From the NCBI GenBank assembly GCA_038146785.1, contig JAYQSI010000016.1:186001-250000 (forward strand): DNA of 64,000 bases. Direction: 5' to 3'. The notes below the pieces were generated by a model, which saw nothing but the letters and a program-made list of their open reading frames with translations, made no database searches and was not told the origin of the DNA. Below are positions 51,922 through 61,900 of this stretch, in pieces; the stretch's first letter is position 1; each line of letters opens with the position of its first letter. The stretch is from VMDJ01 sp038146785. GTDB taxonomy: Bacteria > Pseudomonadota > Gammaproteobacteria > Chromatiales > Chromatiaceae. The position numbers and the translations under genes were made by a program.

Positions 51922-53205
51922 ATGAAGGTTTTAGTCATTGGTAATGGTGGTCGCGAACATGCCTTGGCATGGAAGGCGGCACAATCTGAGCTCGCTGAGA
52001 AAGTCTTTGTTGCGCCGGGTAACGCTGGCACTCACCTTGAAGATAATCTCGAGAATGTGGATATCGCGGTTGATGATATCGACGGTCTGGTTGCTTTCGC
52101 ACTGCGCGAGGAAATCGGCCTCACTATCGTTGGCCCCGAAGCACCCTTGGTGAAAGGTGTTGTTGATGCCTTCCAGGCCGCTGGCCTGAAATGTTTTGGT
52201 CCAAGCGCTCGTGCTGCACAACTGGAAGGCTCAAAGTCATTCACTAAAGACTTCTTAGCTCGACACAAGATCCCGACCGCTGATTACGATGTCTTTACTG
52301 AGATCGATCCAGCTCTCGCGTATCTCAAAGAGAAAGGCGCACCCATCGTGATCAAAGCTGACGGCTTAGCTGCAGGCAAAGGCGTTATCGTCGCGATGGA
52401 TCTACAAACAGCAGAAGACGCTGTGCGTGACATGCTAGCCGGCAATGCGTTTGGTGAAGCCGGTAGCCGTGTGGTGATCGAAGAATTCCTTGAAGGCGAA
52501 GAAGCCAGCTTCATCGTGATGGTTGATGGCAAAAATGTCTTACCCATGGCAACCAGCCAAGACCATAAACGTGTAGGCGATGGTGACACTGGCTTGAACA
52601 CTGGTGGCATGGGTGCTTACTCACCGGCACCTGTGGTTACCCCAGCGGTCGATCAGCGCGTGATGGATGAAGTGATCATGCCAACAGTCAACGGCATGGC
52701 AGAAGAAGGTAATCCTTACACCGGGTTTTTATATGCAGGCTTGATGATCACCACTGATGGCACACCTAAAGTGATTGAATACAACTGCCGCTTCGGTGAT
52801 CCAGAAACACAACCGATCATGATGCGTTTACAGTCTGACCTTGTTGCACACTGTCTTGCTGCCATAGAAGGCAAGCTCGATGACCAACGCACACAATGGG
52901 ATCCACGCCCTGCGGTTGGTGTTGTTCTCGCTGCAGGCGGTTATCCTGGTGATTACGCTAAGGGCGCTGTCATCTCAGGTTTAGATAACGAGATTGAGCA
53001 CAGCAAGGTCTTTCATGCCGGCACCCAAATGGATGGCGACAATGTCGTGACCTCAGGCGGTCGCGTACTCTGTGCAACCGCATTAGGCAGCAGCGTGAAG
53101 GCGGCACAAGCACTGGCTTATCAACGTGCTGACACCATCAGCTGGGATGGTATGTTCTGCCGTCGTGATATTGCTTATCGAGCGATCGAACGCGAAGACG
53201 CTTAA
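51922..53205 (+). CDS. purD: Phosphoribosylamine--glycine ligase
   Basis: A 427-residue ATP-grasp ligase forming GAR. MKVLVIGNGGREHALAWKA, VAPGNAGT, VGPEAPLVKGVVD, IKADGLAAGKGVIVA, SQDHKRVGDGDTGLNTGGMGAYSPAP and YNCRFGDPETQ are standard motifs. It starts 12 bases after purH. Confidence 0.97.
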   Translation: MKVLVIGNGGREHALAWKAAQSELAEKVFVAPGNAGTHLEDNLENVDIAVDDIDGLVAFALREEIGLTIVGPEAPLVKGVVDAFQAAGLKCFGPSARAAQLEGSKSFTKDFLARHKIPTADYDVFTEIDPALAYLKEKGAPIVIKADGLAAGKGVIVAMDLQTAEDAVRDMLAGNAFGEAGSRVVIEEFLEGEEASFIVMVDGKNVLPMATSQDHKRVGDGDTGLNTGGMGAYSPAPVVTPAVDQRVMDEVIMPTVNGMAEEGNPYTGFLYAGLMITTDGTPKVIEYNCRFGDPETQPIMMRLQSDLVAHCLAAIEGKLDDQRTQWDPRPAVGVVLAAGGYPGDYAKGAVISGLDNEIEHSKVFHAGTQMDGDNVVTSGGRVLCATALGSSVKAAQALAYQRADTISWDGMFCRRDIAYRAIEREDA

Positions 53206-53210
53206 AGCAC

Positions 53211-53579
53211 ATGCCGATCTCTCGTTGTAACTCGGTCGGCTTCCAACTGTTGTTTGCCATAGCGATGCTCATCGCGAGCGTCGCTATGCTTTCACCCACA
53301 ACACCTAAAGTTGATATTGAGTTTGATTACCTCGACAAACTCGTTCATCTCGGCACCTTTGCCGTTCTCGCTTTCTTACTTGATAGCGGCTGGTCTGAAT
53401 CTCCCTACTCATTTAAAAAATGGGGCTCACTGCTTATCTATGGCTTAGTGATTGAGATTGCTCAACACCACATTCCCAATCGTGGTTTTGAATGGATGGA
53501 TTGGGTTGCTGATGGTGCTGGCCTAGTTTTCTATGGGTTTTTCATTCTGCCGCTTCTGCGTAGACTGAGTCTTCGTTAA
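53211..53579 (+). CDS. VanZ-family membrane protein
   Basis: A 122-residue protein with about four hydrophobic segments. DKLVHLGTFAVLAFLLD, IEIAQHHIPNRGFEWMDWVADGAGL match the VanZ-like pattern (KxxHxxxFxxL and E-Q...R..DxxDxxAN). Function is not known. It follows purD by 5 bases and precedes msrA. Confidence 0.85.
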   Translation: MPISRCNSVGFQLLFAIAMLIASVAMLSPTTPKVDIEFDYLDKLVHLGTFAVLAFLLDSGWSESPYSFKKWGSLLIYGLVIEIAQHHIPNRGFEWMDWVADGAGLVFYGFFILPLLRRLSLR

Positions 53580-53596
53580 GTTCTTTGGGGAACAAC

Positions 53597-54229
53597 ATGT
53601 TCTTCACGCACAAAAAACTCGAACTCCCTACCGCAGACGAAGCTTTACCTGGCCGTGATATCGCCATGCCAGTTGCCGCTGCACACACTGTGACCGGCAA
53701 TTCACTCACACCTCCATTACCTGATGGCTATCAACAAGCACTCTTTGGTCTTGGCTGTTTTTGGGGTGCAGAGCGTCGCTTCTGGCAACAATCAGGCGTG
53801 TGGACGACTGCCGTGGGTTATGCCGCCGGCTTAACACCTAACCCAACCTACGAAGAAGTCTGCAGCGGCATGACCGGCCATAACGAAGTGGTCTGGCTTG
53901 GTTATAACCCCGAACAGATCAGCTACGAACAACTACTCAAAGTCTTTTGGGAATCACACGATCCGACTCAAGGCATGCGTCAAGGTAATGACCGCGGCAC
54001 GCAATATCGCTCAGGTATTTATTGCTATGACGATGCACAACAAAGCGCAGCAGAAGCGAGTCGCGACCGTTATCAACAAGCGCTGAGCGCAAAAGGCTTA
54101 GGTGTTATCACCACCGAAATCATCAGCGCACCGACGTTTTACTATGCTGAGGATTATCATCAGCAGTATCTGGATAAAAACCCGAACGGTTACTGTGGAC
54201 TCGGCGGTACTGGCTGCACGCTCGACTGA
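53597..54229 (+). CDS. msrA: Peptide methionine sulfoxide reductase MsrA
   Basis: A 210-residue repair enzyme for methionine-S-sulfoxide. The nucleophile is in ALFGLGCFWGAERRFW; VGYAAGLTPNPTYEEVCSGMTGHNEVV, DPTQGMRQGNDRGTQYRSGIY and the resolving Cys tail YCGLGGTGCTLD are intact. The N-terminal 45-residue extension (KKLELPTADEALPGRD) is common in this subgroup. ATG 53597 follows GGGGA. Confidence 0.95.
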   Translation: MFFTHKKLELPTADEALPGRDIAMPVAAAHTVTGNSLTPPLPDGYQQALFGLGCFWGAERRFWQQSGVWTTAVGYAAGLTPNPTYEEVCSGMTGHNEVVWLGYNPEQISYEQLLKVFWESHDPTQGMRQGNDRGTQYRSGIYCYDDAQQSAAEASRDRYQQALSAKGLGVITTEIISAPTFYYAEDYHQQYLDKNPNGYCGLGGTGCTLD

Positions 54230-55105
54230 TTACTGCACTTGAGGCGGCGCTGATTCAGCTTCTTTAAATAGTGCCGCCGCATCAATCGCATCAAAGCGAT
54301 AATTTGCATTACAGAATTCGCAATCCACAGAGATGCTGCCCAACTCCTCAAGAATCTGAGTCACCTCACCCTCACCTAAGCTCACCAAGGTGTTGGCAAC
54401 ACGCTCACGCGAGCAACTGCAACGGAAAGCCACAGGCTCTGGATCAAATAAGCGCAAGCTTTCTTCGTGGAACAAGCGATGCAATAAGGTTTCGACATCA
54501 AGCGTTAGCAGCTCTTCATCCTTGATGGTGTCTGCCAACATACAAACACGACTCCAATCCTCGTCTTCTATCTCGCTTTGCGGCAAACGCTGCAAGAACA
54601 AGCCCGCAAAAGCATCGTCATTCCCAGCCATCCAAAGTCGTGTAGGTAGCTGTTCCGATTGCTCAAAATATTGCTCAACTGACTTCACAACATCGCCACC
54701 CTCTACCGCGACAATGCCTTGGTAACGCTCACCATTTGGTGCTTCGGTGGTAAGAATCAAACGCGCATCACCGAGCAAGCCGGCCATATCATCTGGATTA
54801 GCTTGAGGGGTCTCAACAAATTGCGCCATGCCACGAATCGTGCGCTGCTCTGTGGCTTGCGCAATCAACGCTTGGATATCGCTCTCACTTTTCAGCTGCA
54901 GCGTGAGCGAGCCTTTGAATTTAATCGTACCGGACAGCAGAGTTACCGCAGTTAAGGTTTGGCCAAGCGCAGGTTTCACCCAACTCGGGTAATCATGGCG
55001 CTCTTGAACCGCTTTCCAACTCGCATCTAGGCGCACAAATTCACCGCGCACGCCAAACTCTTCAAATAGGAAACGGTACAAATAATCTTCAGATGCTGAA
55101 CTCAT
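54230..55105 (-). CDS. hslO: Redox-regulated chaperone Hsp33
   Basis: A 291-residue chaperone that is activated by disulfide formation. The core SGTIKFKGSLTLQLKSES and the four zinc Cys in FRCSCSRERV (CSC) and SVDCEFCNANYRF (CEFC) are intact. It abuts msrA tail to tail, with no bases between the stops; both serve oxidative-stress defence. Confidence 0.95.
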   Translation of the reverse strand: MSSASEDYLYRFLFEEFGVRGEFVRLDASWKAVQERHDYPSWVKPALGQTLTAVTLLSGTIKFKGSLTLQLKSESDIQALIAQATEQRTIRGMAQFVETPQANPDDMAGLLGDARLILTTEAPNGERYQGIVAVEGGDVVKSVEQYFEQSEQLPTRLWMAGNDDAFAGLFLQRLPQSEIEDEDWSRVCMLADTIKDEELLTLDVETLLHRLFHEESLRLFDPEPVAFRCSCSRERVANTLVSLGEGEVTQILEELGSISVDCEFCNANYRFDAIDAAALFKEAESAPPQVQ

Positions 55106-55185
55106 GACACTAACGACTTTGCCAAATAAAAAGCTATTGTAAGCGATTCGTTATACTGATCGCGTCAATAACCCAAAGTTTCACC

Positions 55186-55521
55186 ATGCTATTAACCCAG
55201 ACTGCACAGACCCAAGACGAACAAGCACTCAAACTCGCGCTACGAGAAGAACTGATTGCGAGCAAAGATGCGCTGACTAGCGTTATGAAAGCGATGCAGC
55301 ATGGTACCGACCTAGCCGAGACACCTTGGCAAATCATGGTGTTAAACAGTCAATTTAGCGATCAGCAGGTTACCGCTGAGATTGGTATTTTCTTTCAATC
55401 ACTCAACGGTGGTTGTAACTGCTCTGATGACCCAGATCCGATTAGTCCCGAAAATGAGTACGGTGAGTTCGTGTTAACAATTGACCGCCGCACCTGTGAC
55501 GCAACACTGAAACAGAAATAA
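55186..55521 (+). CDS. Small protein of unknown function with a Cys motif
   Basis: A 111-residue soluble protein. The N-terminal half is helical (QDEQALKLALREELIASKDAL), and the second half has QIMVLNSQFSDQQVTAEIGIFFQSLNGGCNCSDDPDP and ends TIDRRTCDATL. Cys-x-Cys in GGCNCSDDP plus a later Cys suggest metal binding, but I do not recognise the family. ATG 55186 lies 80 bases from the divergent hslO start. Confidence 0.75.
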   Translation: MLLTQTAQTQDEQALKLALREELIASKDALTSVMKAMQHGTDLAETPWQIMVLNSQFSDQQVTAEIGIFFQSLNGGCNCSDDPDPISPENEYGEFVLTIDRRTCDATLKQK

Positions 55522-55542
55522 AAAAGGCCGGCATTGCCGGCC
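55517..55542 (-). terminator. Terminator of the dienelactone-hydrolase-like gene
   Basis: On the minus strand GGCCGGC (55536-55542) pairs with GCCGGCC (55526-55532) around AAT, followed by TTTTT and more T/A. It is 18 bases beyond the stop at 55560. On the plus strand the U-run is weaker, though it may also help end the small unknown gene. Confidence 0.85.
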
Positions 55543-55559
55543 TCTTCAATTAGCTTTAC

Positions 55560-56327
55560 TTAAAAGATTCGCTTAAACAGATTTTGCATCTGCTGCCATG
55601 AATCTTTATCTGCAGCTGCATCGTACTTCAGGTTTCCAATACCGAACTCACCCGCACCTGGATTAGTAAAACCGTGACGCGCACCTTCATAACCCACAAA
55701 GGTGAATTTGTTACCTTTCGCTGTCATTTTGTCTTTCCATGCGGCAACGATCTCTGGCTTTACAAACGCATCGGCTTCGCCATGCAGAATCAATACTTCA
55801 GGTTTTAATTGACTATCTTCAGGTGGCATTGGGAATGAACCGTGGAAACTCACAACCGCTTTTACCGGCATGTTGTTATAGGCCATCTTTAATGACGTGC
55901 CGCCGCCGAAGCAGTAACCAATCGCTGCAACCTTGTCACCCTTCACCATGCCACTTTTCATCAGCTGCTCTAAACCGAGTGAAGCACGCTCCATCCATGC
56001 ATCAGGATCACTGGTGATCTCAGTCATATATTCTTTAGCTTGCGCCGGCTTATCAGTCACTTTGCCGTCGCCATACATATCTGCGGCAAATGACACATAA
56101 CCTAACTCAGCTAACATCTGGGCGCGATGTTTTGCATAACCGTTTAAGCCCCACCACTCGTGCGTCACCATCACGCCTGGGCGTTTACCTTTTACCTTGT
56201 CATCCCAATACAGATAACCAGTGAGCTTGGCGCCCTCATGTTCATAATGAATCGCTTTAGATTGAATAGCCGCCTGTGCCGTAAATGCGATAGCACACAG
56301 ACTGAAGAATGCGAGTAAACGCTTCAT
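55560..56327 (-). CDS. Exported dienelactone-hydrolase-family protein
   Basis: A 255-residue alpha/beta hydrolase with a signal peptide (LLAFFSLCAIAFTAQA). PGVMVTHEWWGLNGYAKHRAQMLAELGY, the nucleophile Cys in AIGYCFGGGTSLKMA, LHGEADAFV (Asp) and GARHGFTNPGA (His) give the family triad. Location in the periplasm suggests an ester or lactone substrate from outside. It stands alone. Confidence 0.9.
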   Translation of the reverse strand: MKRLLAFFSLCAIAFTAQAAIQSKAIHYEHEGAKLTGYLYWDDKVKGKRPGVMVTHEWWGLNGYAKHRAQMLAELGYVSFAADMYGDGKVTDKPAQAKEYMTEITSDPDAWMERASLGLEQLMKSGMVKGDKVAAIGYCFGGGTSLKMAYNNMPVKAVVSFHGSFPMPPEDSQLKPEVLILHGEADAFVKPEIVAAWKDKMTAKGNKFTFVGYEGARHGFTNPGAGEFGIGNLKYDAAADKDSWQQMQNLFKRIF

Positions 56328-56403
56328 CGTGGATCTCCTTTGGTTTGTTTATTGTTATGCGCTGAGAATGAACCAGAATACGCAAAAAGAAAACCACAAA
56401 ATA

Positions 56404-57003
56404 TTAGGTCAGCGCCTGCCAGGCCGGATGTTGTTTGATCAGCGTCAATGCTTGCTGCAAAAGACTGATACCAGGTTCTTTTCGATGCCATGTCGAAGCA
56501 CCCGAAGGATGCGGCAAGGGAATCACATCGACCTCACGACCATTGATTGGCACACGGTGTTGCTGACCAATGACATCCACTAATTTGTCGACTTTAATAA
56601 ACTGATTAATCGCTAACTTGCCCACCGGCAAAAGTAACTCAGGCTGATTAAGCGCTAGCTCACGGTCTAACCAAACACGACAAGCAGCTATCTCATCTGA
56701 GTTGGGCACCCTATCACCCCCTTTCGGATTTTTACCGGGGAAGCAACGACACACGGCAGCGATATAGACCTGCTGTCGAAATGCATCTTCATCTAAACCA
56801 ATCTGATCAAACCACTTAAACAGCGTCTTACCTGCTGTCCATGCAAAAGGCTTCTGCAGCTGAGGTTCTTTATCACCCGGCGCTTGGCCAATCAGCATAA
56901 TCTGGCTTTTCACTGGCTCACCTAACACTGGTGGCGCATGCATATCCGGACAATGCCGACAGGCACTTACTTCAGCTTGATGACGAATTAACGCAGATGA
57001 CAT
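56404..57003 (-). CDS. Family 4/5-type uracil-DNA glycosylase
   Basis: A 199-residue Fe-S uracil-DNA glycosylase-like protein. The motif A region IGQAPGDKEPQLQKPF and motif B LPHPSGAS are visible; candidate cluster Cys are Cys15, Cys18, Cys85 and Cys108 (ACRHCP, AAVCRCFPGKNPKGGDRVP, AACRVW). GQAPGDKE lacks the family 1 Asp-Pro-Tyr pattern. It should excise uracil or related damage. It is divergent from ttcA. Confidence 0.87.
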   Translation of the reverse strand: MSSALIRHQAEVSACRHCPDMHAPPVLGEPVKSQIMLIGQAPGDKEPQLQKPFAWTAGKTLFKWFDQIGLDEDAFRQQVYIAAVCRCFPGKNPKGGDRVPNSDEIAACRVWLDRELALNQPELLLPVGKLAINQFIKVDKLVDVIGQQHRVPINGREVDVIPLPHPSGASTWHRKEPGISLLQQALTLIKQHPAWQALT

Positions 57004-57072
57004 AGCGATCAGGTCTGTTATCTCAAAGAATGAACCCTGATAATAACCAATCTGTTTTTCTACTGATGCCCC

Positions 57073-57843
57073 ATGTCTGAGACCACTTACGCCATTCCGC
57101 CAAAATCACTGCTACGCAAAGTTGGTCGTGCAATTGCGGATTACCAAATGATTCGTGATGGTGATCGTTTGCTCCTAGGTGTATCCGGCGGCAAAGATTC
57201 ACTCGCTTTATTGCAGGTGCTGATGCATCTGAAAACCTATGCGCCAGTGAAATTTGAGTTAGGCGTGATCACCGTTGATCCCGAGGTCGAAGGTTTTGAC
57301 CCAAAACAGCTGACCGATTACTACACCGCATTAGGTGTGCCGTGGCATTACCAACAACAGCCCATCATGGAAGATGCTAAGCAAAACATGAGCGGTGATT
57401 CTTTCTGTTCTTATTGCTCACGCATGAAGCGCGGCATCATGTATTCCACCTGTCGCGAGCATAACTACAACGTGTTGGTATTAGCGCAGCATCTCGATGA
57501 TCTAGCTGAGAGTTTTATGATGTCGGCATTTCATCAAGGCCGATTGGGCACCATGAAAGCGCACTACACCAATGATGCCGGTGATGTTCGGATTATCCGT
57601 CCGCTGGCTTATGTGCGCGAAACGATGACCGCTGCCTTCTCTCAAGAAGCACAACTCCCGATCATTCCTGATAGCTGCCCAGCGTGTTTTTCAGCACCCA
57701 CACAACGCGAGCACTTTAAAGCTTTACTGGCGAGTGAAGAGCGCAGTAACCCGCAACTCTTTGCCAAGCTATTGCACGCCATGCGCCCATTGATGGGTGA
57801 TCAAAGCGGCGAGGAAACTGACCTCGCCGATGAAAACGATTAA
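57073..57843 (+). CDS. ttcA: tRNA 2-thiocytidine synthetase TtcA
   Basis: A 256-residue PP-loop enzyme that thiolates C32 of tRNA. LLGVSGGKDSLALLQ is the PP loop; Cys pairs in SFCSYCSRMKRGIMY and SCPACFSAPTQR form the family Fe-S and persulfide sites. AQHLDDLAESFMMSAFHQG is conserved. Its stop overlaps the next gene by 4 bases, tail to tail. Confidence 0.95.
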   Translation: MSETTYAIPPKSLLRKVGRAIADYQMIRDGDRLLLGVSGGKDSLALLQVLMHLKTYAPVKFELGVITVDPEVEGFDPKQLTDYYTALGVPWHYQQQPIMEDAKQNMSGDSFCSYCSRMKRGIMYSTCREHNYNVLVLAQHLDDLAESFMMSAFHQGRLGTMKAHYTNDAGDVRIIRPLAYVRETMTAAFSQEAQLPIIPDSCPACFSAPTQREHFKALLASEERSNPQLFAKLLHAMRPLMGDQSGEETDLADEND

Positions 57844-58796
57844 TTCACTTGGTAGCGCGGCTCGCCGGCAATAAAGGCTTCAATGTTTTGCTGAATCTGA
57901 TTAACCGTGTTTTGACGCGCCTGTCGGCCTGCCCATGCGGTATGCGGCGTGATAATCAGGTTCGGGATATCGTCTTTTAGTAACACGTAGTCTTCTGGTG
58001 GCGGCTCGACATCCACCACATCTAACGCTGCCCCACCAATCACACCTTCACGCAAAGCATCTGCTAGCGCTGCGTTATCCACAACCGGGCCTCGAGCTGC
58101 GTTTACCAATAAGGCATGTGATGGCATTTTCTCTAACGCTGCACGATCAATTAAATGCTTGGTGTCATCCGTCAGTGGTACGTGCAAACTTAATACGTCG
58201 ACTTGAGGCAACAACTCATCCAAAGCAACACGTCCTGCTTGTGGCTCACCGCCGGGACGCTGCGCAATCAGGACCTGCATACCAAAGGCTTCCGCTAAAC
58301 GCGCCACACCTTGGCCTAACTCACCGTAACCCACGATACCGATGGTCATGCCACGCAGCTCACGCACAGGATATTCGAGCAAACAAAACTGATCGCTTTT
58401 TGACCAGTCGCCCCGCTTAACCGCCTCGGTGTATTTAAACAAGCTGGTGAAGTGCGCCAACATCACGCCAATCACGTGCTGCGCAACACTGTCGGTGCCG
58501 TAAGCGCGGACATTACTCACCACAATGCCCATCTCTGATGCGGTTTTCAGGTCGATGTTATTGGTGCCGGTCGCGGCAACACAGATCAATTTCAGGTCCG
58601 GTAGTTGGCGTAATAGCTCACCATCCAAAACCACCTTATTGGAGACCACCACCTGGGCACCTTTCATGCGCTCAAGGCGCTCTTCAGGTCGGGTTTTCTC
58701 GTGCAGATCCCAGTCGGGCAAACACGCCTGTAATGCAGACAGATCGAGATCCTCTGGCGCGAGACTGGCTAAATCTAAAAAAACACCCTTTTGCAT
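57840..58796 (-). CDS. D-2-hydroxyacid dehydrogenase (hydroxypyruvate reductase-like)
   Basis: A 318-residue NAD(P) enzyme. The NAD motif MTIGIVGYGELGQGVARLAEAFGM, the catalytic Arg in LLVNAARGPVVDNAAL, the Glu in DVVDVEPPPED and His in TPHTAWAG are intact. GTNNIDLKTASEMGIVVSNV is typical of glycerate/hydroxypyruvate dehydrogenases. The exact 2-hydroxyacid is not clear. Confidence 0.9.
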   Translation of the reverse strand: MQKGVFLDLASLAPEDLDLSALQACLPDWDLHEKTRPEERLERMKGAQVVVSNKVVLDGELLRQLPDLKLICVAATGTNNIDLKTASEMGIVVSNVRAYGTDSVAQHVIGVMLAHFTSLFKYTEAVKRGDWSKSDQFCLLEYPVRELRGMTIGIVGYGELGQGVARLAEAFGMQVLIAQRPGGEPQAGRVALDELLPQVDVLSLHVPLTDDTKHLIDRAALEKMPSHALLVNAARGPVVDNAALADALREGVIGGAALDVVDVEPPPEDYVLLKDDIPNLIITPHTAWAGRQARQNTVNQIQQNIEAFIAGEPRYQVN

Positions 58797-58982
58797 GGCT
58801 TTCTCCTACGTTTTGCCAAGTGTGTACAGGTTTCGCCGTGAACACCATCTTTTCATTTCATAAATTTTCAATACAGACCCTAAATGCATTGAGTTTCCCC
58901 ATGCTTGGAGCAACCGTTGAGGTGCAGTTTCCGATAAAATGCGGCTTTGTTATCGACCGTGCTTTTAGCCACAGCGCATCTT

Positions 58983-61900
58983 ATGGAACGAATTCGCGAG
59001 ATTCCTTACAACTACACCTCGTTTTCCGATCGCGAGATCGTGATTCGCTACTTGGGTGAAGATAACTGGGCGCTGATTGAATCCTTGCGTGGTACTCGTC
59101 GCACCGGTCGTTCGGCGCGCATGCTGTTCGAAGTCCTCGGTGATATGTGGGTGGTTGAGCGCAACCCCTACCTCCAAGACGACCTGATCAACAATCGAGA
59201 GCGACGTAATGCGCTAATCGAAGCCTTGAATCATCGTTTACGCCAGTTTGAACAGCGTCTGAATGACAACCCGAATGCCGAACGTCTTTTGCAAGCCGCG
59301 CAAAAAGCAGTCGATGATTTCTCGAATGCCTTTGGTGAACGCGAACAATTACGCCGCAAGGTCACTCAAGCGTTGGGCAAAATCACCCGTCGCGACAATA
59401 TCGATTTCTCTGGTTTAGCGCGGGTATCACATTCAACCGATGCCACCGACTGGCGTGTTGAGATGCCGTTTGTGGTGATCTCACCGGATACCGAAGAAGA
59501 AGTCGCCGCGATCGTCGAGTCTTGCATTAACTGCGGCCTGACCTTGATCCCTCGTGGCGGCGGTACCGGTTACACCGGCTCTGCTGTACCTCTTGATGCA
59601 CATTGCGCGGTGATCAATACCGAAAAGCTCGAAGATCTCTCCGAGGTTGAACATATCGAACTGCCTGGTGTGGCTGGCAAAGTTGCCACCGTGCGCACTG
59701 GCGCGGGTGTGGTCACACGTCGCGTATCCGATTTAGCCAACGCACATGGGCTCGCCTTTGCGGTTGACCCTACCTCTCAAGACGCATCAACCATCGGCGG
59801 CAATATCGCGATGAATGCCGGCGGTAAGAAAGCGGTACTTTGGGGCACGACGCTCGATAACTTAGTCAGTTGGCGCATGGTGACACCACAAGCTGATTGG
59901 CTTGAGGTGACTCGTATTAACCACAACTTAGGCAAGATCCATGATCAAGCTAATGTGGAATTCTCGATTCAGCGTTATCACCCAGATGGCAAAACACCTA
60001 AAGGTGAAGCCGAGGTGTTGCGCATGCCAGGCAGCGCTTTCCGCAAAGTGGGTTTAGGTAAAGACGTTACCGATAAATTTTTATCTGGCTTGCCGGGCAT
60101 TCAAAAAGAAGGTTGTGATGGCCTGATTACCTCGTCACGCTTTGTGCTGCATCGCATGCCAAGTCAGTCGAACACCGTGTGTTTAGAATTCTTTGGTAAC
60201 GATCTCGCTAAAGCCGTACCTGCGATTGTTGAGATCACCGATTACATTGCACAAACCGATGGCGTTCAGATTGCAGGTCTTGAGCACTTAGATGAACGCT
60301 ACATCAAAGCCGTCGGTTACAGCACAAAAGCGGCACGTCGCGACACACCCAAGATGGTGTTGATTGCAGACCTTGTCTCTGATGATGCCAACATCTTAAA
60401 TACCGCGACCGAGATGGTGATCAACAAAGCTAAAGCGCGCGAAGCTGAAGGCTTTATTGCTACCACCCCGGAGAAGCGCAAAGCCTTCTGGGCAGATCGC
60501 GCACGCACAGCGGCCATCTCTGCGCATACGAATGCGTTCAAAATAAACGAAGACGTAGTGATACCGCTGCCTCGTTTGGCGGACTACAGCCGCGGCATCG
60601 AGCGTATCAATATCGAACAATCGATCAGCAATAAACTGCAATCGATTGCAGCGATGCGCAAAGTACTCGATCAACATAAGCGACAAGCTGATGATGAGAT
60701 TACTGAAAGTAAACTCAAGCTAGCTTACGAAACTTTGTCTGAAGTCGAGCAACGCTGGTCGAGTTTATTAAGCAACTTTGATCACGCCGCTGCCAATCAA
60801 ACTATTCTGACCGAGCAAGAACGCGAGCACATACAAGCGAATGATCTTGTGATCGACATGTTGTTGCGTCGTGATATTCGCATTTCTTATCGCCAAGAGC
60901 TGAAAGCGCCATTACGCGAAATTCTTCAAGGTGGCGAGTTAGAAAAACTTCGCGGCAAACTTCGCGACGCACACCTCGAGATGAAGAATGAGCGTTTGTT
61001 CGTCGCGCTGCATATGCACGCTGGTGATGGCAACGTTCACACGAACATACCTGTGCATTCACATAACTACCGCATGTTGCACGAAGCTGATCGCATCGTT
61101 GATCAAGTGATGCAGCTTGCCAAATCACTCGATGGCGTTATCTCAGGTGAGCACGGTATTGGCTTAACCAAGGTTCAATACTTAGAGCCTGAGAAGCTTG
61201 CAGACTTTGTTGCTTACAAAAACCAAGTCGACCCTGAGCATCACTTCAATCGTGGCAAGCTGATGTCCAATCAAGGGCTTGAGGGTGCTTACACCCCATC
61301 ACTGCGATTGGTACAACAAGAAGCGATCATTCTTGAGCAAAGTGAGCTAGGCCAGCTTAACGATGACATCAAACACTGCTTACGCTGCGGCAAATGTAAG
61401 CCTAAGTGTATGACGCATGTGCCTCGCGCTAACCTACTTTACTCGCCACGTAACAAGATTCTCGGTACCGGCTTGGTAATCGAAGCTTTCTTGTATGAAG
61501 AACAAACACGTCGCGGTATCGCCTTCGAGCACTTTGAAGAGATGAATGACATTGCAGACCACTGCACCATTTGTCACAAGTGTGAAGCGCCTTGTCCTGT
61601 GAACATCGACTTTGGCGATGTCACCATGCGGATGCGCAAAATTCTGACGCAAGCAGGCGAGAAGAGTTTCAACTTAGGTAGCTGGGCTGCGATGCAGTTC
61701 TTGAACACCACCAATCCAACCACCATTCGCTGGTTACGCAAAGGTATGGCTGACCTTGGCTTTAAAGCCATGACCTTTGGTCACGATCTGATTAAACACA
61801 CAGGCTTGTTGCGTAAGAATGCAAAGATTCCGGCATCAACAACCGGAAAGCCCAAATTACTGGATATACCGATCGAGATGGTTCGCCGTCCGATTCGTGT

